Shown here piece by piece: positions 53,302 through 62,201 of a DNA stretch of 64,000 nt (positions are counted from its first letter, which is position 1; each line of letters opens with the position of its first letter). The translations under genes and the position numbers were made by a program. The notes under the pieces were generated by a model. The model was not told where the DNA came from. It did no database searches and saw nothing but the letters and a program-made list of their open reading frames with translations. Origin of the DNA: a bacterium MS4 (GTDB lineage Bacteria; Bacillota; Clostridia; Oscillospirales; Acutalibacteraceae). The DNA lies in assembly GCA_000752215.1 (NCBI GenBank), contig CCFG01000009.1, positions 1 to 64,000 on the forward strand. The letters are read 5' to 3'.

Positions 53302-54408
53302 ATGAGTGTATATCAGGATATCGGATTAAAAAGAGTGGTTAACTGCTGCGGGCGCGTAACCCTGCTGGGCGTTTCCACCCTGAGCGACGAAGTGGCCCAG
53401 GCCGCGGTCGCGGGGGGACAGTCTTATGTGGTAATCGAGGATTTGATCAACCGCGCAGGCGAGATTATTTCCCGGTATACAGGGGGCGAGGACAGCTGCG
53501 TGGCGTCCTGCGCTTCCGCTGCGATCTGCCTGACAGTCGCCGGGTTGATCTCAAAAGGGAAAAAGTCAGTTATGGACCGCCTTCCGGACTCCGCAGGGCT
53601 TCCGAATGAAATCGTTCTTCAGAAGGGGCACAGCATCGAATTCGGGGCGCCGATGGCGACGATGCTCCGGCTTGGAGGCGGAGTGCCGGTGGAAGCGGGC
53701 ACCGTGAATGAAGTCGTCCCCGAGGACGTGGAAGAGGCCATCAACGAAAGAACGGTTGCTTTGCTGTATGTCAAGAGCCATCACTGCGTGCAGAAGGGAA
53801 TGCTGGATATCGAAACAATGCGGAATATCGCGCACCGTCACCAGCTTCCCCTGATCATCGACGCGGCGGCGGAGGAGGATTTCCGGAAATACCTTGCCAT
53901 GGGAGCCGATCTGGTGGTGTACAGCGGGGCGAAGGCTCTGGAAGCGACGACCTCCGGATTTGTGACCGGGAAAAAGGAATATATCGAGTATGCCAAAAAG
54001 CAGTACCACGGAATCGGACGCCCCATGAAGATTGGCAAAGAAGGCATTATGGGCCTTTTGAAGGCTTTGGACCGCTATGAAAACAAGGACCGCGAAAAGG
54101 AAGTCAAAGAGAATCTGGAAAAGGTACGGTATCTGTGCGACGAGATCAACGGGATTCCCGGCCTGAAGACGGTTCAGATACAGGATGAAGCGGGCCGGGC
54201 GATTTATCGGGCCAGAGTGACGGTGGACACGGCGGTCAGCGATAAAAAGATCGAAGACATCAACAGGGAGCTGCGCGCCGGGGACCCCATCATTTACTGC
54301 CGGGCCGAATTTCTGAATCTGGGCAAGCTGGACCTTGACCCGAGACCACTGTGCGAGGGCGACAAGGAACTGATTGTAAGCAGACTGAAAGAAATTATGA
54401 AGGGATGA
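53302..54408 (+). CDS. dgaE: DgaE-family PLP ammonia-lyase
   Basis: 368-residue PLP enzyme of the DgaE group, which removes ammonia from D-glucosaminate-6-phosphate to give 2-keto-3-deoxygluconate-6-phosphate in Salmonella. The fold is like selenocysteine synthase. The PLP lysine is probably in VVYSGAKALEA, with SCASAAICLTVAGL and LIIDAAAEEDF upstream. Substrate identity is inferred from the family and the DgaF partner next door. The upstream ribosome site is weak. Confidence 0.85.
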   Translation: MSVYQDIGLKRVVNCCGRVTLLGVSTLSDEVAQAAVAGGQSYVVIEDLINRAGEIISRYTGGEDSCVASCASAAICLTVAGLISKGKKSVMDRLPDSAGLPNEIVLQKGHSIEFGAPMATMLRLGGGVPVEAGTVNEVVPEDVEEAINERTVALLYVKSHHCVQKGMLDIETMRNIAHRHQLPLIIDAAAEEDFRKYLAMGADLVVYSGAKALEATTSGFVTGKKEYIEYAKKQYHGIGRPMKIGKEGIMGLLKALDRYENKDREKEVKENLEKVRYLCDEINGIPGLKTVQIQDEAGRAIYRARVTVDTAVSDKKIEDINRELRAGDPIIYCRAEFLNLGKLDLDPRPLCEGDKELIVSRLKEIMKG

Positions 54409-54412
54409 AATC

Positions 54413-55147
54413 ATGGGAATCAATTACTGTCATCATCGTGTATGCCTGAACGTGCTGGCCGGAAGCCTGAAAAACGCGGAAGAAATCTATCGGGCGGCGG
54501 AAAAACATGTGGAGGTTGGCGTGCTCTCCGCCAGCTATCCGGATGTTCCGAGCGCGGTAGAGGATATGAAAAAATACATGGACGTGCTGGAGGGAAATCT
54601 CTCTGTCGGGCTGGGCGGCGGAAATCCCGCTCAGTGGAAAGCGGTCGCGGAAATTGCAAAGGAAGTCAAGGCCAATCACTTTAATCAGGTGTTTTCCGCG
54701 GTCGGCTATACAAGGGCAAACGTGGGGAATGAGTCCAGCCATATCAATGCCCTCGTGTCCCCCTCCGGAACGGCTGGAATGGTGAAGATTTCCACCGGGC
54801 CGCTGTCCAAGGACTGCGAACAGCCTGCGATCATTCCGGTGGATACGGCCATTGCCATGATTCGGGAAATGGGAGGAAACTCCATCAAGTTTTTCCCGAT
54901 GGGCGGCCTGAAAAGCAGGGAAGAGCTGAGAGCGGTAGCGCAGGCCTGTGCCGGAAACCATTTCATTCTGGAGCCGACCGGCGGGATCAGCCCGGATAAT
55001 TTTCGTGAGATCATGGAAATTATCTTACAGGCAGGTGTGGAAAAAATCATTCCGCATGTTTACAGCTCCATTATTGACAAAGAGAGCGGAAACACAAAGA
55101 TTGACGCAGTAAAGAATTTGCTGTCGGTCGTAAAAGAAATCGTATAA
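54413..55147 (+). CDS. dgaF: DgaF-family KDGP aldolase
   Basis: 244-residue aldolase of the DgaF group, cleaving 2-keto-3-deoxygluconate-6-phosphate to pyruvate and glyceraldehyde-3-phosphate. Blocks include RVCLNVLAGSLKNA, VGLGGGNPAQWKA, SIKFFPMGGLKSREELRAV, which holds the Schiff-base lysine, and ILEPTGGISPDNF. It starts four bases after dgaE. The pair defines the end of the pathway; which amino-sugar acid enters is not known. Confidence 0.87.
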   Translation: MGINYCHHRVCLNVLAGSLKNAEEIYRAAEKHVEVGVLSASYPDVPSAVEDMKKYMDVLEGNLSVGLGGGNPAQWKAVAEIAKEVKANHFNQVFSAVGYTRANVGNESSHINALVSPSGTAGMVKISTGPLSKDCEQPAIIPVDTAIAMIREMGGNSIKFFPMGGLKSREELRAVAQACAGNHFILEPTGGISPDNFREIMEIILQAGVEKIIPHVYSSIIDKESGNTKIDAVKNLLSVVKEIV

Positions 55148-55170
55148 ATTTAGAATTAGGATAAGAAGAT

Positions 55171-55431
55171 ATGAAAGAATTTACTTATACAATCAAAGAC
55201 CAATTGGGCATTCATGCAAGGCCCGCCGGGATGCTGGTAAAGGAAGCAAAAAAGTTCGGCAGTGCGATTACCATCCGCGGCAAAAACGGAAAGAGCTCGG
55301 ACGTTTCCAAAATTCTGAACCTGATGGCGATGGGTATCAAGCACGGCGACGTCATCACGGTACAGGCTGACGGTAAGGACGAGGAAGCCGCCATCTCCGC
55401 GATGAAGGCACTGGTTACCAACAATTTATAG
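55171..55431 (+). CDS. Second HPr-family protein, Ser-46 position changed
   Basis: 86-residue HPr. The active histidine is kept in LGIHARPAGM. The regulatory stretch reads SDVSKILNLM where HPr normally has LKSIM, so the residue before the isoleucine is lysine instead of serine and HPr kinase may not control it. It ends a cluster with PRD proteins and SFCGS but no recognised EIIA, EIIB or EIIC. Its phosphate acceptor in this operon is the open question. Confidence 0.88.
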   Translation: MKEFTYTIKDQLGIHARPAGMLVKEAKKFGSAITIRGKNGKSSDVSKILNLMAMGIKHGDVITVQADGKDEEAAISAMKALVTNNL

Positions 55432-55517
55432 GAGCGTCAGTCCATTCGGGCTTCCGACGATTTCCAGAGCTCCGGCGGCCCTCAGTTTGAAAGTCTCAGT
55501 ACAAAGCGAATGTAAGC

Positions 55518-55562
55518 CGTACAGCCGGTACAGATGTTTTTAGCATCGGTACCGGCTGTACG
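55518..55562 (+). terminator. Long hairpin at the end of the dga operon
   Basis: A 19-base stem with one mismatch (CGTACAGCCGGTAC...GTACCGGCTGTACG) and a TTTTTAG loop. There is no U-tract after it, so it may terminate weakly or protect the 3' end. It lies between convergent genes. Confidence 0.6.
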
Positions 55563-55579
55563 ATTATCGGACGGCAGTA

Positions 55580-56701
55580 CTACTGAACGATACCGGGAAG
55601 ATCGCCGGGAAGATCGGCGGTCGGCTTTGTTTTTTTACGGTTTCGTATTTCAGCGGAAATCAATATGATTATAGGAAAAATCACTTCAAAAGGGGTCATA
55701 GAAATTACCAGAGAAGGAATCCGGTCAAAAACATCGCTTAGCTTTTGTAGATCCAACAAGCTGGTTGTCAATATGATAAGAGTACAGGGAACGACCAGAA
55801 ATTTTTGCTCCGTATTGCGGAGAATATGAGAGAGCCCTAAAGAGGCGGAGTAAATCAAGACACAAAGCTTTATAGTCCCGGCAAGCACCAGATTTATGCC
55901 GACCAATATTTCAAACCTTTCGAAAAAATCTCCCAGTGAAGCCGTACTGATCGCCGCGTCGGATGAAAAATAATAGACGGATGCCGACGGTCCTAAAACC
56001 AACACATTCCGCAATCCTATCACCAAGTGTGTTAATGTGATCAGCAGCATCGCATTTACGAGAATTTTTTTAATGTTTGCTTTTTGCTCCATTTTGGAAA
56101 AGAAAGAAAGGCAGACGAACGCTTCCGACCATGGAATGATAAATATCTTATAGGATGAATTCAAAATCATTTTCAGATCGGAATCCATCATCGGCTTTAA
56201 ATTTCCCAATTCCATACTGCCGAGGCAAATGAGAGTTGCAATGACCACAAAGCCGATCACAAATTTTATCAGAAGATTCGAAGTGCGGGCGATCGTTTCG
56301 GCTCCGCACGTAACAGCCGCTATGGCTATCATAATGAAAAATATGGAGGTGACGTTTCTTGGGGTAGTGTCTAAAGCGGTGGTTTTGATGTAAAGACTGA
56401 AGGAGCCCAGTACCCTGTACCCGATAAACAGGGAAAAAAACACGCTGATAAGCGACATTACGGTTCCGAAGAAACGCCCGAAGATGGCAAACAGCATTTC
56501 GTACAGATCCTTTTCCGGATAAAGCTTTGCTAATCTGATGTACAGTGCTGCCATCGGTATCATGAAAATGGCCGCAAGTAAAATCGATACCCAGAAGTCC
56601 TGCTTTACATCTTTATCGGAGCCGAAAAGGACAAGAGTCCCAAACCAGAACATATAAAAGAGGCTTGTCATCTGTTTTCCCGTTATTTTGTAATTTGTCA
56701 T
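55580..56701 (-). CDS. GerAB-type spore germination permease (orphan)
   Basis: 373-residue membrane protein of the GerAB/amino-acid permease family with about ten helices (for example FWVSILLAAIFMIPMAALYI). The N-terminus MTNYKITGKQMTSLFYMFW is typical of GerAB subunits. In spores it would be the ligand-binding part of a germinant receptor with GerAA and GerAC, but neither is adjacent. ATG 56701 has GAGGAAG upstream. It is monocistronic and could serve with partners elsewhere, or act as a plain transporter. Confidence 0.82.
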   Translation of the reverse strand: MTNYKITGKQMTSLFYMFWFGTLVLFGSDKDVKQDFWVSILLAAIFMIPMAALYIRLAKLYPEKDLYEMLFAIFGRFFGTVMSLISVFFSLFIGYRVLGSFSLYIKTTALDTTPRNVTSIFFIMIAIAAVTCGAETIARTSNLLIKFVIGFVVIATLICLGSMELGNLKPMMDSDLKMILNSSYKIFIIPWSEAFVCLSFFSKMEQKANIKKILVNAMLLITLTHLVIGLRNVLVLGPSASVYYFSSDAAISTASLGDFFERFEILVGINLVLAGTIKLCVLIYSASLGLSHILRNTEQKFLVVPCTLIILTTSLLDLQKLSDVFDRIPSLVISMTPFEVIFPIIILISAEIRNRKKTKPTADLPGDLPGIVQ

Positions 56702-56733
56702 TCTGTCTGCTTCCTCGCGTGAACAAAAATATT

Positions 56734-56762
56734 TTGTGATCGTCAATAATCATTGCTATTAT
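56734..56762 (+). promoter_or_regulatory. Promoter upstream of a candidate small RNA
   Basis: TTGTGA at 56734-56739, 17 bases, TATTAT at 56757-56762. Confidence 0.5.
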
Positions 56763-56768
56763 TCTCAA

Positions 56769-56962
56769 GAATAGGGTAATTTACTCTGAATGCGATGAGG
56801 GAATTTGATTTCATGCCAAGGAAATCCGGTTCAGAGGTTACTGAAGCCATCCTGCATATTGTGGGTTTCTAACCGCTTTTTATACCCCGAAAGCACCTTC
56901 TTTCCTATGCTTTATCTTCATACGCTGCAAAACCGGAGGCCGGAAAGCTTCCGGCTTTTTTT
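56769..56962 (+). ncRNA. Candidate small RNA or terminated leader upstream of metK
   Basis: About 195 bases between the promoter and a good terminator, without a gene on either side in that direction. It holds TTCAG-AGGTTA-CTGAA (56831-56846) and a 25-codon frame (56795-56872) lacking a ribosome site. It matches no S-box, SMK, T-box, SRP or 6S signature that I can see. Confidence 0.4.
56939..56962 (+). terminator. Orphan terminator upstream of metK
   Basis: GCCGGAA/TTCCGGC over a three-base loop, followed by T7. Confidence 0.75.
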
Positions 56963-57057
56963 ATTCCGATTTGGAATGGTTTAAAAACAGGCTGCGACTC
57001 GCTGTAGATATTCTTTATGTGTTACCAAGAAAAAGTTTATGCATTGTCATCCTGTGA

Positions 57058-57085
57058 TTGACATTCGCTGCATAAAACATATAAT
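57058..57085 (+). promoter_or_regulatory. metK promoter
   Basis: TTGACA at 57058-57063, 16 bases, TATAAT at 57080-57085. A leader of about 130 bases follows, in which I see no riboswitch. Confidence 0.8.
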
Positions 57086-57221
57086 GTTTTTATTAAAACA
57101 GATATGAATACTATGAATATTTCGAGCCGTTATAGCTCCGGCCAGCAGAACAGATTCCATTCAGAAAGATTTGTGGTTCTTGCACTGTCTGTAAACCAAG
57201 AAAAGAAATGAGGAAAATGCT

Positions 57222-58400
57222 GTGGGAAAATTATTTACATCTGAATCAGTAACCGAAGGACATCCGGACAAAATTTGCGATCAGATATCCGACGCCGTAT
57301 TGGACGCGCTGATTTCTCAGGACCCGTCTTCGCGCGTAGCGGTGGAAACGGCCGTTTCCACCGGATTGGTGCTGATTATTGGAGAAGTGACAACGAAAGC
57401 GTATGTCGATATTTCCAAAATAGCCCGCCAGACCATCCGTGAAATCGGGTACGACGGCCTTGGCGGCGGATTTGACGGAAATACCTGCTCTGTTCTCGTT
57501 TCCCTTGACGAGCAGTCGCCGGATATTGCGCTTGGCGTTGATCAGGCATATGAGAACAAAGAGGGAAATACGGAGAAGGATTACGGGACCGGAGCCGGAG
57601 ACCAGGGAATCATCTTCGGGTATGCGACGAATGAGACACCGGAATATTTGCCGCCCGCCATTTCCTTCGCCCACAGGCTGGCCAGAAAATTGGCTGAGGT
57701 GCGCAAGAACGGGACACTGGGCTATTTAAGGCCGGATGGGAAATCACAGGTCACGGTGGAATTTGACGACGACGGAAGGCTGGCCAGAGTGGATACCATT
57801 GTTGTTTCCACCCAGCACAGTGAAGAGGTACCCTTAGAGCAGATCAGAGAGGATGTCATCAAGCATGTCGTTCGGACGGTGATCCCTTCCGACCTGCTGG
57901 ATGAAAATACAAAATATTTTATCAATCCGACAGGGCGCTTCGTTATCGGCGGCCCGCAGGGTGACGCCGGACTGACCGGAAGAAAGATTATCGTAGACAC
58001 GTACGGAGGGACCGGACGGCACGGCGGCGGAGCTTTCTCGGGGAAGGACCCGACCAAGGTGGACCGTTCCGCGGCGTATGCATCCAGATGGGTAGCGAAA
58101 AATCTGGTGGCGGCCGGCGTAGCCGATAAGCTGGAAATTGAAATCGCTTATGCAATCGGCGTAGCGACTCCCGTATCCGTATCGGTGGATACCTTCGGGA
58201 CGGGGAAGATCGAGCACGGAAAAATCATCGAGATCATCCAAAACGTGTTTGACCTCAGACCGGCCGCCATTATAGACGCGCTTGATTTGAGAAGGCCCAT
58301 TTTCAGGCAAACGGCTGCGTACGGACATTTCGGGAGAATCGATATCGACCTGCCGTGGGAGGCACTCGACAAGGTTGATGAAATCAAAAAATACTTGTAA
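57222..58400 (+). CDS. metK: S-adenosylmethionine synthetase
   Basis: 392-residue enzyme making S-adenosylmethionine from ATP and methionine. Signature blocks are [19 protein letters not shown] at the start, [13 protein letters not shown] (ATP loop) and [19 protein letters not shown]. The start is GTG 57222, eight bases after GAGGA. No terminator is obvious after it, and a sulfonate-type transporter plus a radical SAM enzyme follow within 200 bases, so partial read-through could link SAM supply to that operon. Confidence 0.95.
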   Translation: MGKLFTSESVTEGHPDKICDQISDAVLDALISQDPSSRVAVETAVSTGLVLIIGEVTTKAYVDISKIARQTIREIGYDGLGGGFDGNTCSVLVSLDEQSPDIALGVDQAYENKEGNTEKDYGTGAGDQGIIFGYATNETPEYLPPAISFAHRLARKLAEVRKNGTLGYLRPDGKSQVTVEFDDDGRLARVDTIVVSTQHSEEVPLEQIREDVIKHVVRTVIPSDLLDENTKYFINPTGRFVIGGPQGDAGLTGRKIIVDTYGGTGRHGGGAFSGKDPTKVDRSAAYASRWVAKNLVAAGVADKLEIEIAYAIGVATPVSVSVDTFGTGKIEHGKIIEIIQNVFDLRPAAIIDALDLRRPIFRQTAAYGHFGRIDIDLPWEALDKVDEIKKYL

Positions 58401-58590
58401 TTTGGGATATGGCCGTTATGCCAATTAAGCTTTTCCAGCAGACCAATGGATGGGAGGTTACTGAACGTTCATATGAAAATCAAACAATACGATTCTTTCG
58501 GCTGCCGCCGATGTTCCCATGAAATGACAAACGGATGAAAAATGAACCATACAGCGATTGATGCAAAAAACATATGAAAGAGGTAACCTT
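58401..58590 (+). other. Region between metK and the transporter operon
   Basis: It contains GAGGTTACTGAA (58453-58464 region), identical to a 12-base stretch upstream of metK near 56834. No terminator or firm promoter was found. Confidence 0.35.
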
Positions 58591-59619
58591 ATGAAAAAAT
58601 TACTGATCTCGTTATTGATTGCGGCCCTTGCCCTTACCGGCGCCGGCTGCGCAAATACCGGTTCCGATACGTCGGCATCCGCGGCGCCGGCAGCGTCCGG
58701 CGGCCAAAGCGATGCGGCTTCTTCCAGCGATAAGGGCGTTACGATCCGTGTCGGCGATCTTGCCAGCTATGAGCTGATCAAGGACGCCGATGAAAAAGGA
58801 TTTTTTAAAGAAGAATTTTCAAAGGATGACGTTACCGTTGAAATCAAAAGCTTTCAGTCCGGCCCGCCGGAGCTGGAAGCGCTGACGGCGAAAGACCTTG
58901 ATTTTGCTCTGATGGGTGACCAGCCGGCGGTACAGGGTGTCGCGAATGAAATCGGTATTCAGGTGGTTTCCGGTCTGCTGGACGGCACGCACGGAAACGG
59001 CCTGATTGCCCGTGAAGACGCCGGAATCAGTCAGATAGCCGATCTGAAAGGGAAAAAGGTGGGCGTGCCCGTCGGGACTACGGCCCATCAGCTGTTAATC
59101 AAAATGCTCGAAAAGAACAACCTGAAAACCTCGGATATCCAGCTTGTCAATTTGGCGGCGGGCGATATCGTCACCTCGCTGCAGACCGGAAACATTCAGG
59201 CCGCCGTTACCTTTGAGCCAAGCCTGACAAAGGCCGTGGCGGGCGGCGGAATCAAGAAAATAAGCGATGCCGAGGGCTACAAGGAAATTATCAACGTCAT
59301 TGTCGGCAGGACGGAATTTACGAAGGAGCATCCCGATCTGGCTGTGCGTTTTCTGAAGGTCATCAAGAAGACGGCGGAGTGGCGCGATTCCAATTTTGAA
59401 GAATCTCTGGGTATCCTTGCAAAGCGTACCGGCGTCGACAAAGAAGCCCTGCGCGCCAGCGCTTCCTCCATGCCGCCGCTTCTGGCGCTGAAGGACAGCC
59501 ATAAACAGGCGATTCTGGAAACCGCCCAGTATCTGAAGAACAACAATATTATCCGCAGGGACCTGACGGTCGAACAGATTTTTAACGACGAGTACGCCGT
59601 AAAAGCAGGCATTCAGTAA
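58591..59619 (+). CDS. ABC transporter substrate-binding lipoprotein, SsuA/NrtA-like
   Basis: 342-residue lipoprotein with signal peptide and lipobox LTGAGC. The periplasmic-binding fold of the sulfonate/nitrate/taurine group is seen in IRVGDLASYELIKDADEKG, DFALMGDQPAV and LKGKKVGVPVGTTAH. It binds an anionic or aromatic small molecule, often a sulfur source. GAGG lies about eight bases before ATG 58591. The operon continues with a radical SAM protein, a flavin-binding protein, the permease and the ATPase. Confidence 0.88.
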   Translation: MKKLLISLLIAALALTGAGCANTGSDTSASAAPAASGGQSDAASSSDKGVTIRVGDLASYELIKDADEKGFFKEEFSKDDVTVEIKSFQSGPPELEALTAKDLDFALMGDQPAVQGVANEIGIQVVSGLLDGTHGNGLIAREDAGISQIADLKGKKVGVPVGTTAHQLLIKMLEKNNLKTSDIQLVNLAAGDIVTSLQTGNIQAAVTFEPSLTKAVAGGGIKKISDAEGYKEIINVIVGRTEFTKEHPDLAVRFLKVIKKTAEWRDSNFEESLGILAKRTGVDKEALRASASSMPPLLALKDSHKQAILETAQYLKNNNIIRRDLTVEQIFNDEYAVKAGIQ

Positions 59620-59632
59620 GGGGGCTGACAGC

Positions 59633-60892
59633 GTGGCAGAGAACAAACACAGCTGGCGTGAGGATGAGCTCAGCCTGCAGGAGGTCATAAAGAAATATCC
59701 GGACGTGTCTCCTTTCGTGATTCTGAAAACAGATGTTCAGCGAAGAGGCGTCGACTTCACACAGCGCGCAATCGACGCGGTGGACCCCGACCGGGACGCG
59801 GTTGTTTATCGCGGAATTTACAGCGAAAAAAACGACCGTATCCCCAACGGGCTGATTCTTCGGGACGGAACAACGATTCTGGCCGACCGTGTCGTTTCCT
59901 TCTCCGGGTTTAACGGCGGCCGCGACCCCTATCTCATTGATATCGTGGACGGAAAAGCCGTGCTGACCGACGAAGGCAAAGTGATTGAAGAGGTCGGATA
60001 CTGGCCGAAGCCCGATTACTTTGACAAGGTGACCAGCAGCGGCAAGCCTATGTGGCAGGTGCTGGTCGCCAGACCGCAGCGCATGGATATCAACCTTTAC
60101 CAGAACTGCGATTTTTGGAAGGACACCGGCATGGGCTGCAAATTCTGTCCGATCGCGGCAACGTACAGCAAAACCAAAAAAGTAAAGTGCGAGCATCTGG
60201 ATTATCAGGACGTCGCGGAGGCGGTCGCCGAGGCGCTCAAGCAGCCGGGGCGGTTCCGGATGATCCAGCTGTGTTCGGGCAGCCTGCTGGGCGGGGAGGA
60301 GCTGCTGGACGATGAAATTGACCAGTATATCACCATGCTGAAGCTGCTGGAAAAGAATTTCAGCCATAAAAAGGTGATGACCCAGCTTATTTCCACCGCG
60401 CATAACGAACGGCAGCTGCGCCGCCTGCACGAGGAAACGATCCTGACGGGGTATACCGCCGACATCGAAGTCCTGGATGAAGAAATCTTTAACTGGATAT
60501 GCCCCGGCAAAGCGAAGTACATCGGCTATCAGGAATGGAAAAGGCGCCTGTATCAGGCGGCTGAAATTTTCGGCCCGGGAGCCGTCAATACCGGGATCGT
60601 TTCCGGTGTGGAGCTGGTGAAACCAAACGGCTTCCGCTCCGAAGAGGAAGCGCTGGAAAAAGGACTGGAGGAAGCCGAGGAGCTCGCGCGGCACGGCGTC
60701 GGCGTCGCCCAGACGGTTTACCGTGTGGCGGAAGGCTCGTACTTCCAGAAGCAGAAGGCGGCGTCCCTGGATTACCTGACCGCTTTTGCAAAGGGGCTTG
60801 ACGCGCTTCAGCGCAAGTACCGTCTGGAAGCGTACTTCGACGACTACCGTACCTGCGGAAACCATCCCAATACCGATCTGGCGCGGATATAA
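59633..60892 (+). CDS. Radical SAM protein with CX9CX2C motif, in a transporter operon
   Basis: 419 residues. The cluster cysteines appear in NCDFWKDTGMGCKFCP, spaced CX9CX2C instead of the usual CX3CX2C, with further cysteines shortly after (KVKC) and in QLCSGSLLGGE. A preceding domain of about 150 residues (VSPFVILKTDVQRRGVDF and following) is not one I know. LCSGSLLGG and NTGIVSGVELVKP are likely SAM-binding strands of the barrel. The start is GTG 59633 after AAGGGGG. It sits inside the ABC operon directly downstream of metK; substrate and reaction are unknown. Confidence 0.82.
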   Translation: MAENKHSWREDELSLQEVIKKYPDVSPFVILKTDVQRRGVDFTQRAIDAVDPDRDAVVYRGIYSEKNDRIPNGLILRDGTTILADRVVSFSGFNGGRDPYLIDIVDGKAVLTDEGKVIEEVGYWPKPDYFDKVTSSGKPMWQVLVARPQRMDINLYQNCDFWKDTGMGCKFCPIAATYSKTKKVKCEHLDYQDVAEAVAEALKQPGRFRMIQLCSGSLLGGEELLDDEIDQYITMLKLLEKNFSHKKVMTQLISTAHNERQLRRLHEETILTGYTADIEVLDEEIFNWICPGKAKYIGYQEWKRRLYQAAEIFGPGAVNTGIVSGVELVKPNGFRSEEEALEKGLEEAEELARHGVGVAQTVYRVAEGSYFQKQKAASLDYLTAFAKGLDALQRKYRLEAYFDDYRTCGNHPNTDLARI

Positions 60893-60904
60893 GGAGCGGA
60901 AAAA

Positions 60905-61366
60905 ATGAGCATACAATTAAACGATCAGGTGATCGCACTGATCAACGATCCCAAAACACTGAAGGTACTGGCCAGCGCCGATCAAAACGGGGTTCCCCAT
61001 GTGGTCTTTAAAGGCTCCGTCTCCGTCAATGCGGACGGGAAGCTGCAGTATCTTGAAATCATCGAAACCTCTCAGACAAACAGGAATCTGGTGCACAGCA
61101 TCTGGTTCCGGCGTCAGGTCGCCGTCGGCATCCTTACACAGGATTCCAGAAGCTATCAGATCAAGGGCACTCCGGTACGGGCCGTGATCTGCGGAGAATT
61201 ATTTGAAGAGAATTATATTGCCGTAAGGGAACGCTTCGGTAAGGACGCGGACCTTTCGACCGTATGGATCATTGATCCCGAAGAAATCAGAGAGGAAACG
61301 TTCAGCGTGCAGGCCTCGCGGGAGCGGGAAGCTTACCCGCTGATCGGGCACCTTGACCGATTCTGA
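60905..61366 (+). CDS. Pyridoxamine 5'-phosphate oxidase-like flavin-binding protein
   Basis: 153-residue split-barrel protein of the PNPOx/FMN-binding family: an N-terminal helix (LNDQVIALINDPKTLKVLASAD) and strands with GVPHVVFKGSVSV, and a mid-section VHSIWFRRQVAVGIL. It likely binds FMN or F420-like flavin and reduces a small molecule. It lies between the radical SAM gene and the permease, 12 bases after the former, so the two may act on the imported compound in turn. The true function is unknown. Confidence 0.8.
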   Translation: MSIQLNDQVIALINDPKTLKVLASADQNGVPHVVFKGSVSVNADGKLQYLEIIETSQTNRNLVHSIWFRRQVAVGILTQDSRSYQIKGTPVRAVICGELFEENYIAVRERFGKDADLSTVWIIDPEEIREETFSVQASREREAYPLIGHLDRF

Positions 61367-61393
61367 CAAACCTGCAAAGAAGGAAACATTCTT

Positions 61394-62191
61394 ATGATCA
61401 ATCAAAAAAAGAAGGTGGGAAACAGCGGCGTTTTTACGGAATTGGTGCTGCCCGTGCTTTTTCCCCTGCTGCTGCTTTTCGTGTGGGAGACACTGAGCGC
61501 ACGGCGCATCATCAACCCTGCCATTTTGCCCGCGCCGTCGAGCATCTTTTCTACCTGCTGGTCCATGCTTACCAGCGGCGAAATCGCAAGGCATATGCGG
61601 ATGAGCGCTTTTCGCGTGTGCTCTGGGTTTCTGCTGGGCAGTGCCGGCGGGCTGGTGCTGGGCATTCTGATTGGGCTGTTCCACAAAATCGACCGCGCAC
61701 TGACGCTGATTATCGGCGTTCTCCGGCCGATTCCGATGATTGCGCTGATTCCTCTGTTTATCCTCTGGATGGGAATCGATGAAACCTCAAAAATCGCGGT
61801 GATTACGGTCGGCTCTTTCTGGTCCGTTCTGATCAATACGATTTATGGAATCAAAAGCGTCGACAAAAAGCTGGTGGAGGTCGCCTTTATTTTAAAGAAA
61901 AGCCGCATGGAGACGCTTCTGAAGATCGTGCTGCCCGCCGCCCTCCCGTCCATTTTTGCGGGGATCCGGCTAGGGGCCAGCAACGCGTGGGCCTGCGTGG
62001 TGGCGGCAGAAATGATCGCCGCCTCGTCGGGAATCGGCTACCTTGTGATGTTTGCCAGAGAGGTGTCTCAGCCGGACGTCATGCTGGTCGGCATCCTGAT
62101 GATCGGACTGTTCGGCCTGCTGATCGATTTTCTGCTCGTTCACCTCGAAAAGCGCCTGCTGCGCTGGAATGAAACGGAAACGAAGGACTGA
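61394..62191 (+). CDS. ABC transporter permease, SsuC/TauC-like
   Basis: 265-residue membrane protein with about six helices. The permease EAA-like loop is VDKKLVEVAFILKKSRMETLLKI-type, followed by LPAALPSIFAGIRLG. It forms the channel for the lipoprotein at 58591. AAGGAAACATTCTT precedes the ATG. It ends ten bases before the ATPase start. Confidence 0.9.
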   Translation: MINQKKKVGNSGVFTELVLPVLFPLLLLFVWETLSARRIINPAILPAPSSIFSTCWSMLTSGEIARHMRMSAFRVCSGFLLGSAGGLVLGILIGLFHKIDRALTLIIGVLRPIPMIALIPLFILWMGIDETSKIAVITVGSFWSVLINTIYGIKSVDKKLVEVAFILKKSRMETLLKIVLPAALPSIFAGIRLGASNAWACVVAAEMIAASSGIGYLVMFAREVSQPDVMLVGILMIGLFGLLIDFLLVHLEKRLLRWNETETKD

Positions 62192-62201
62192 GGGGGTAGC
62201 T

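Noticed and set aside
57092-57221. SAM riboswitch in the metK leader
   Set aside because: No S-box or SMK core is visible in the 130-base leader.
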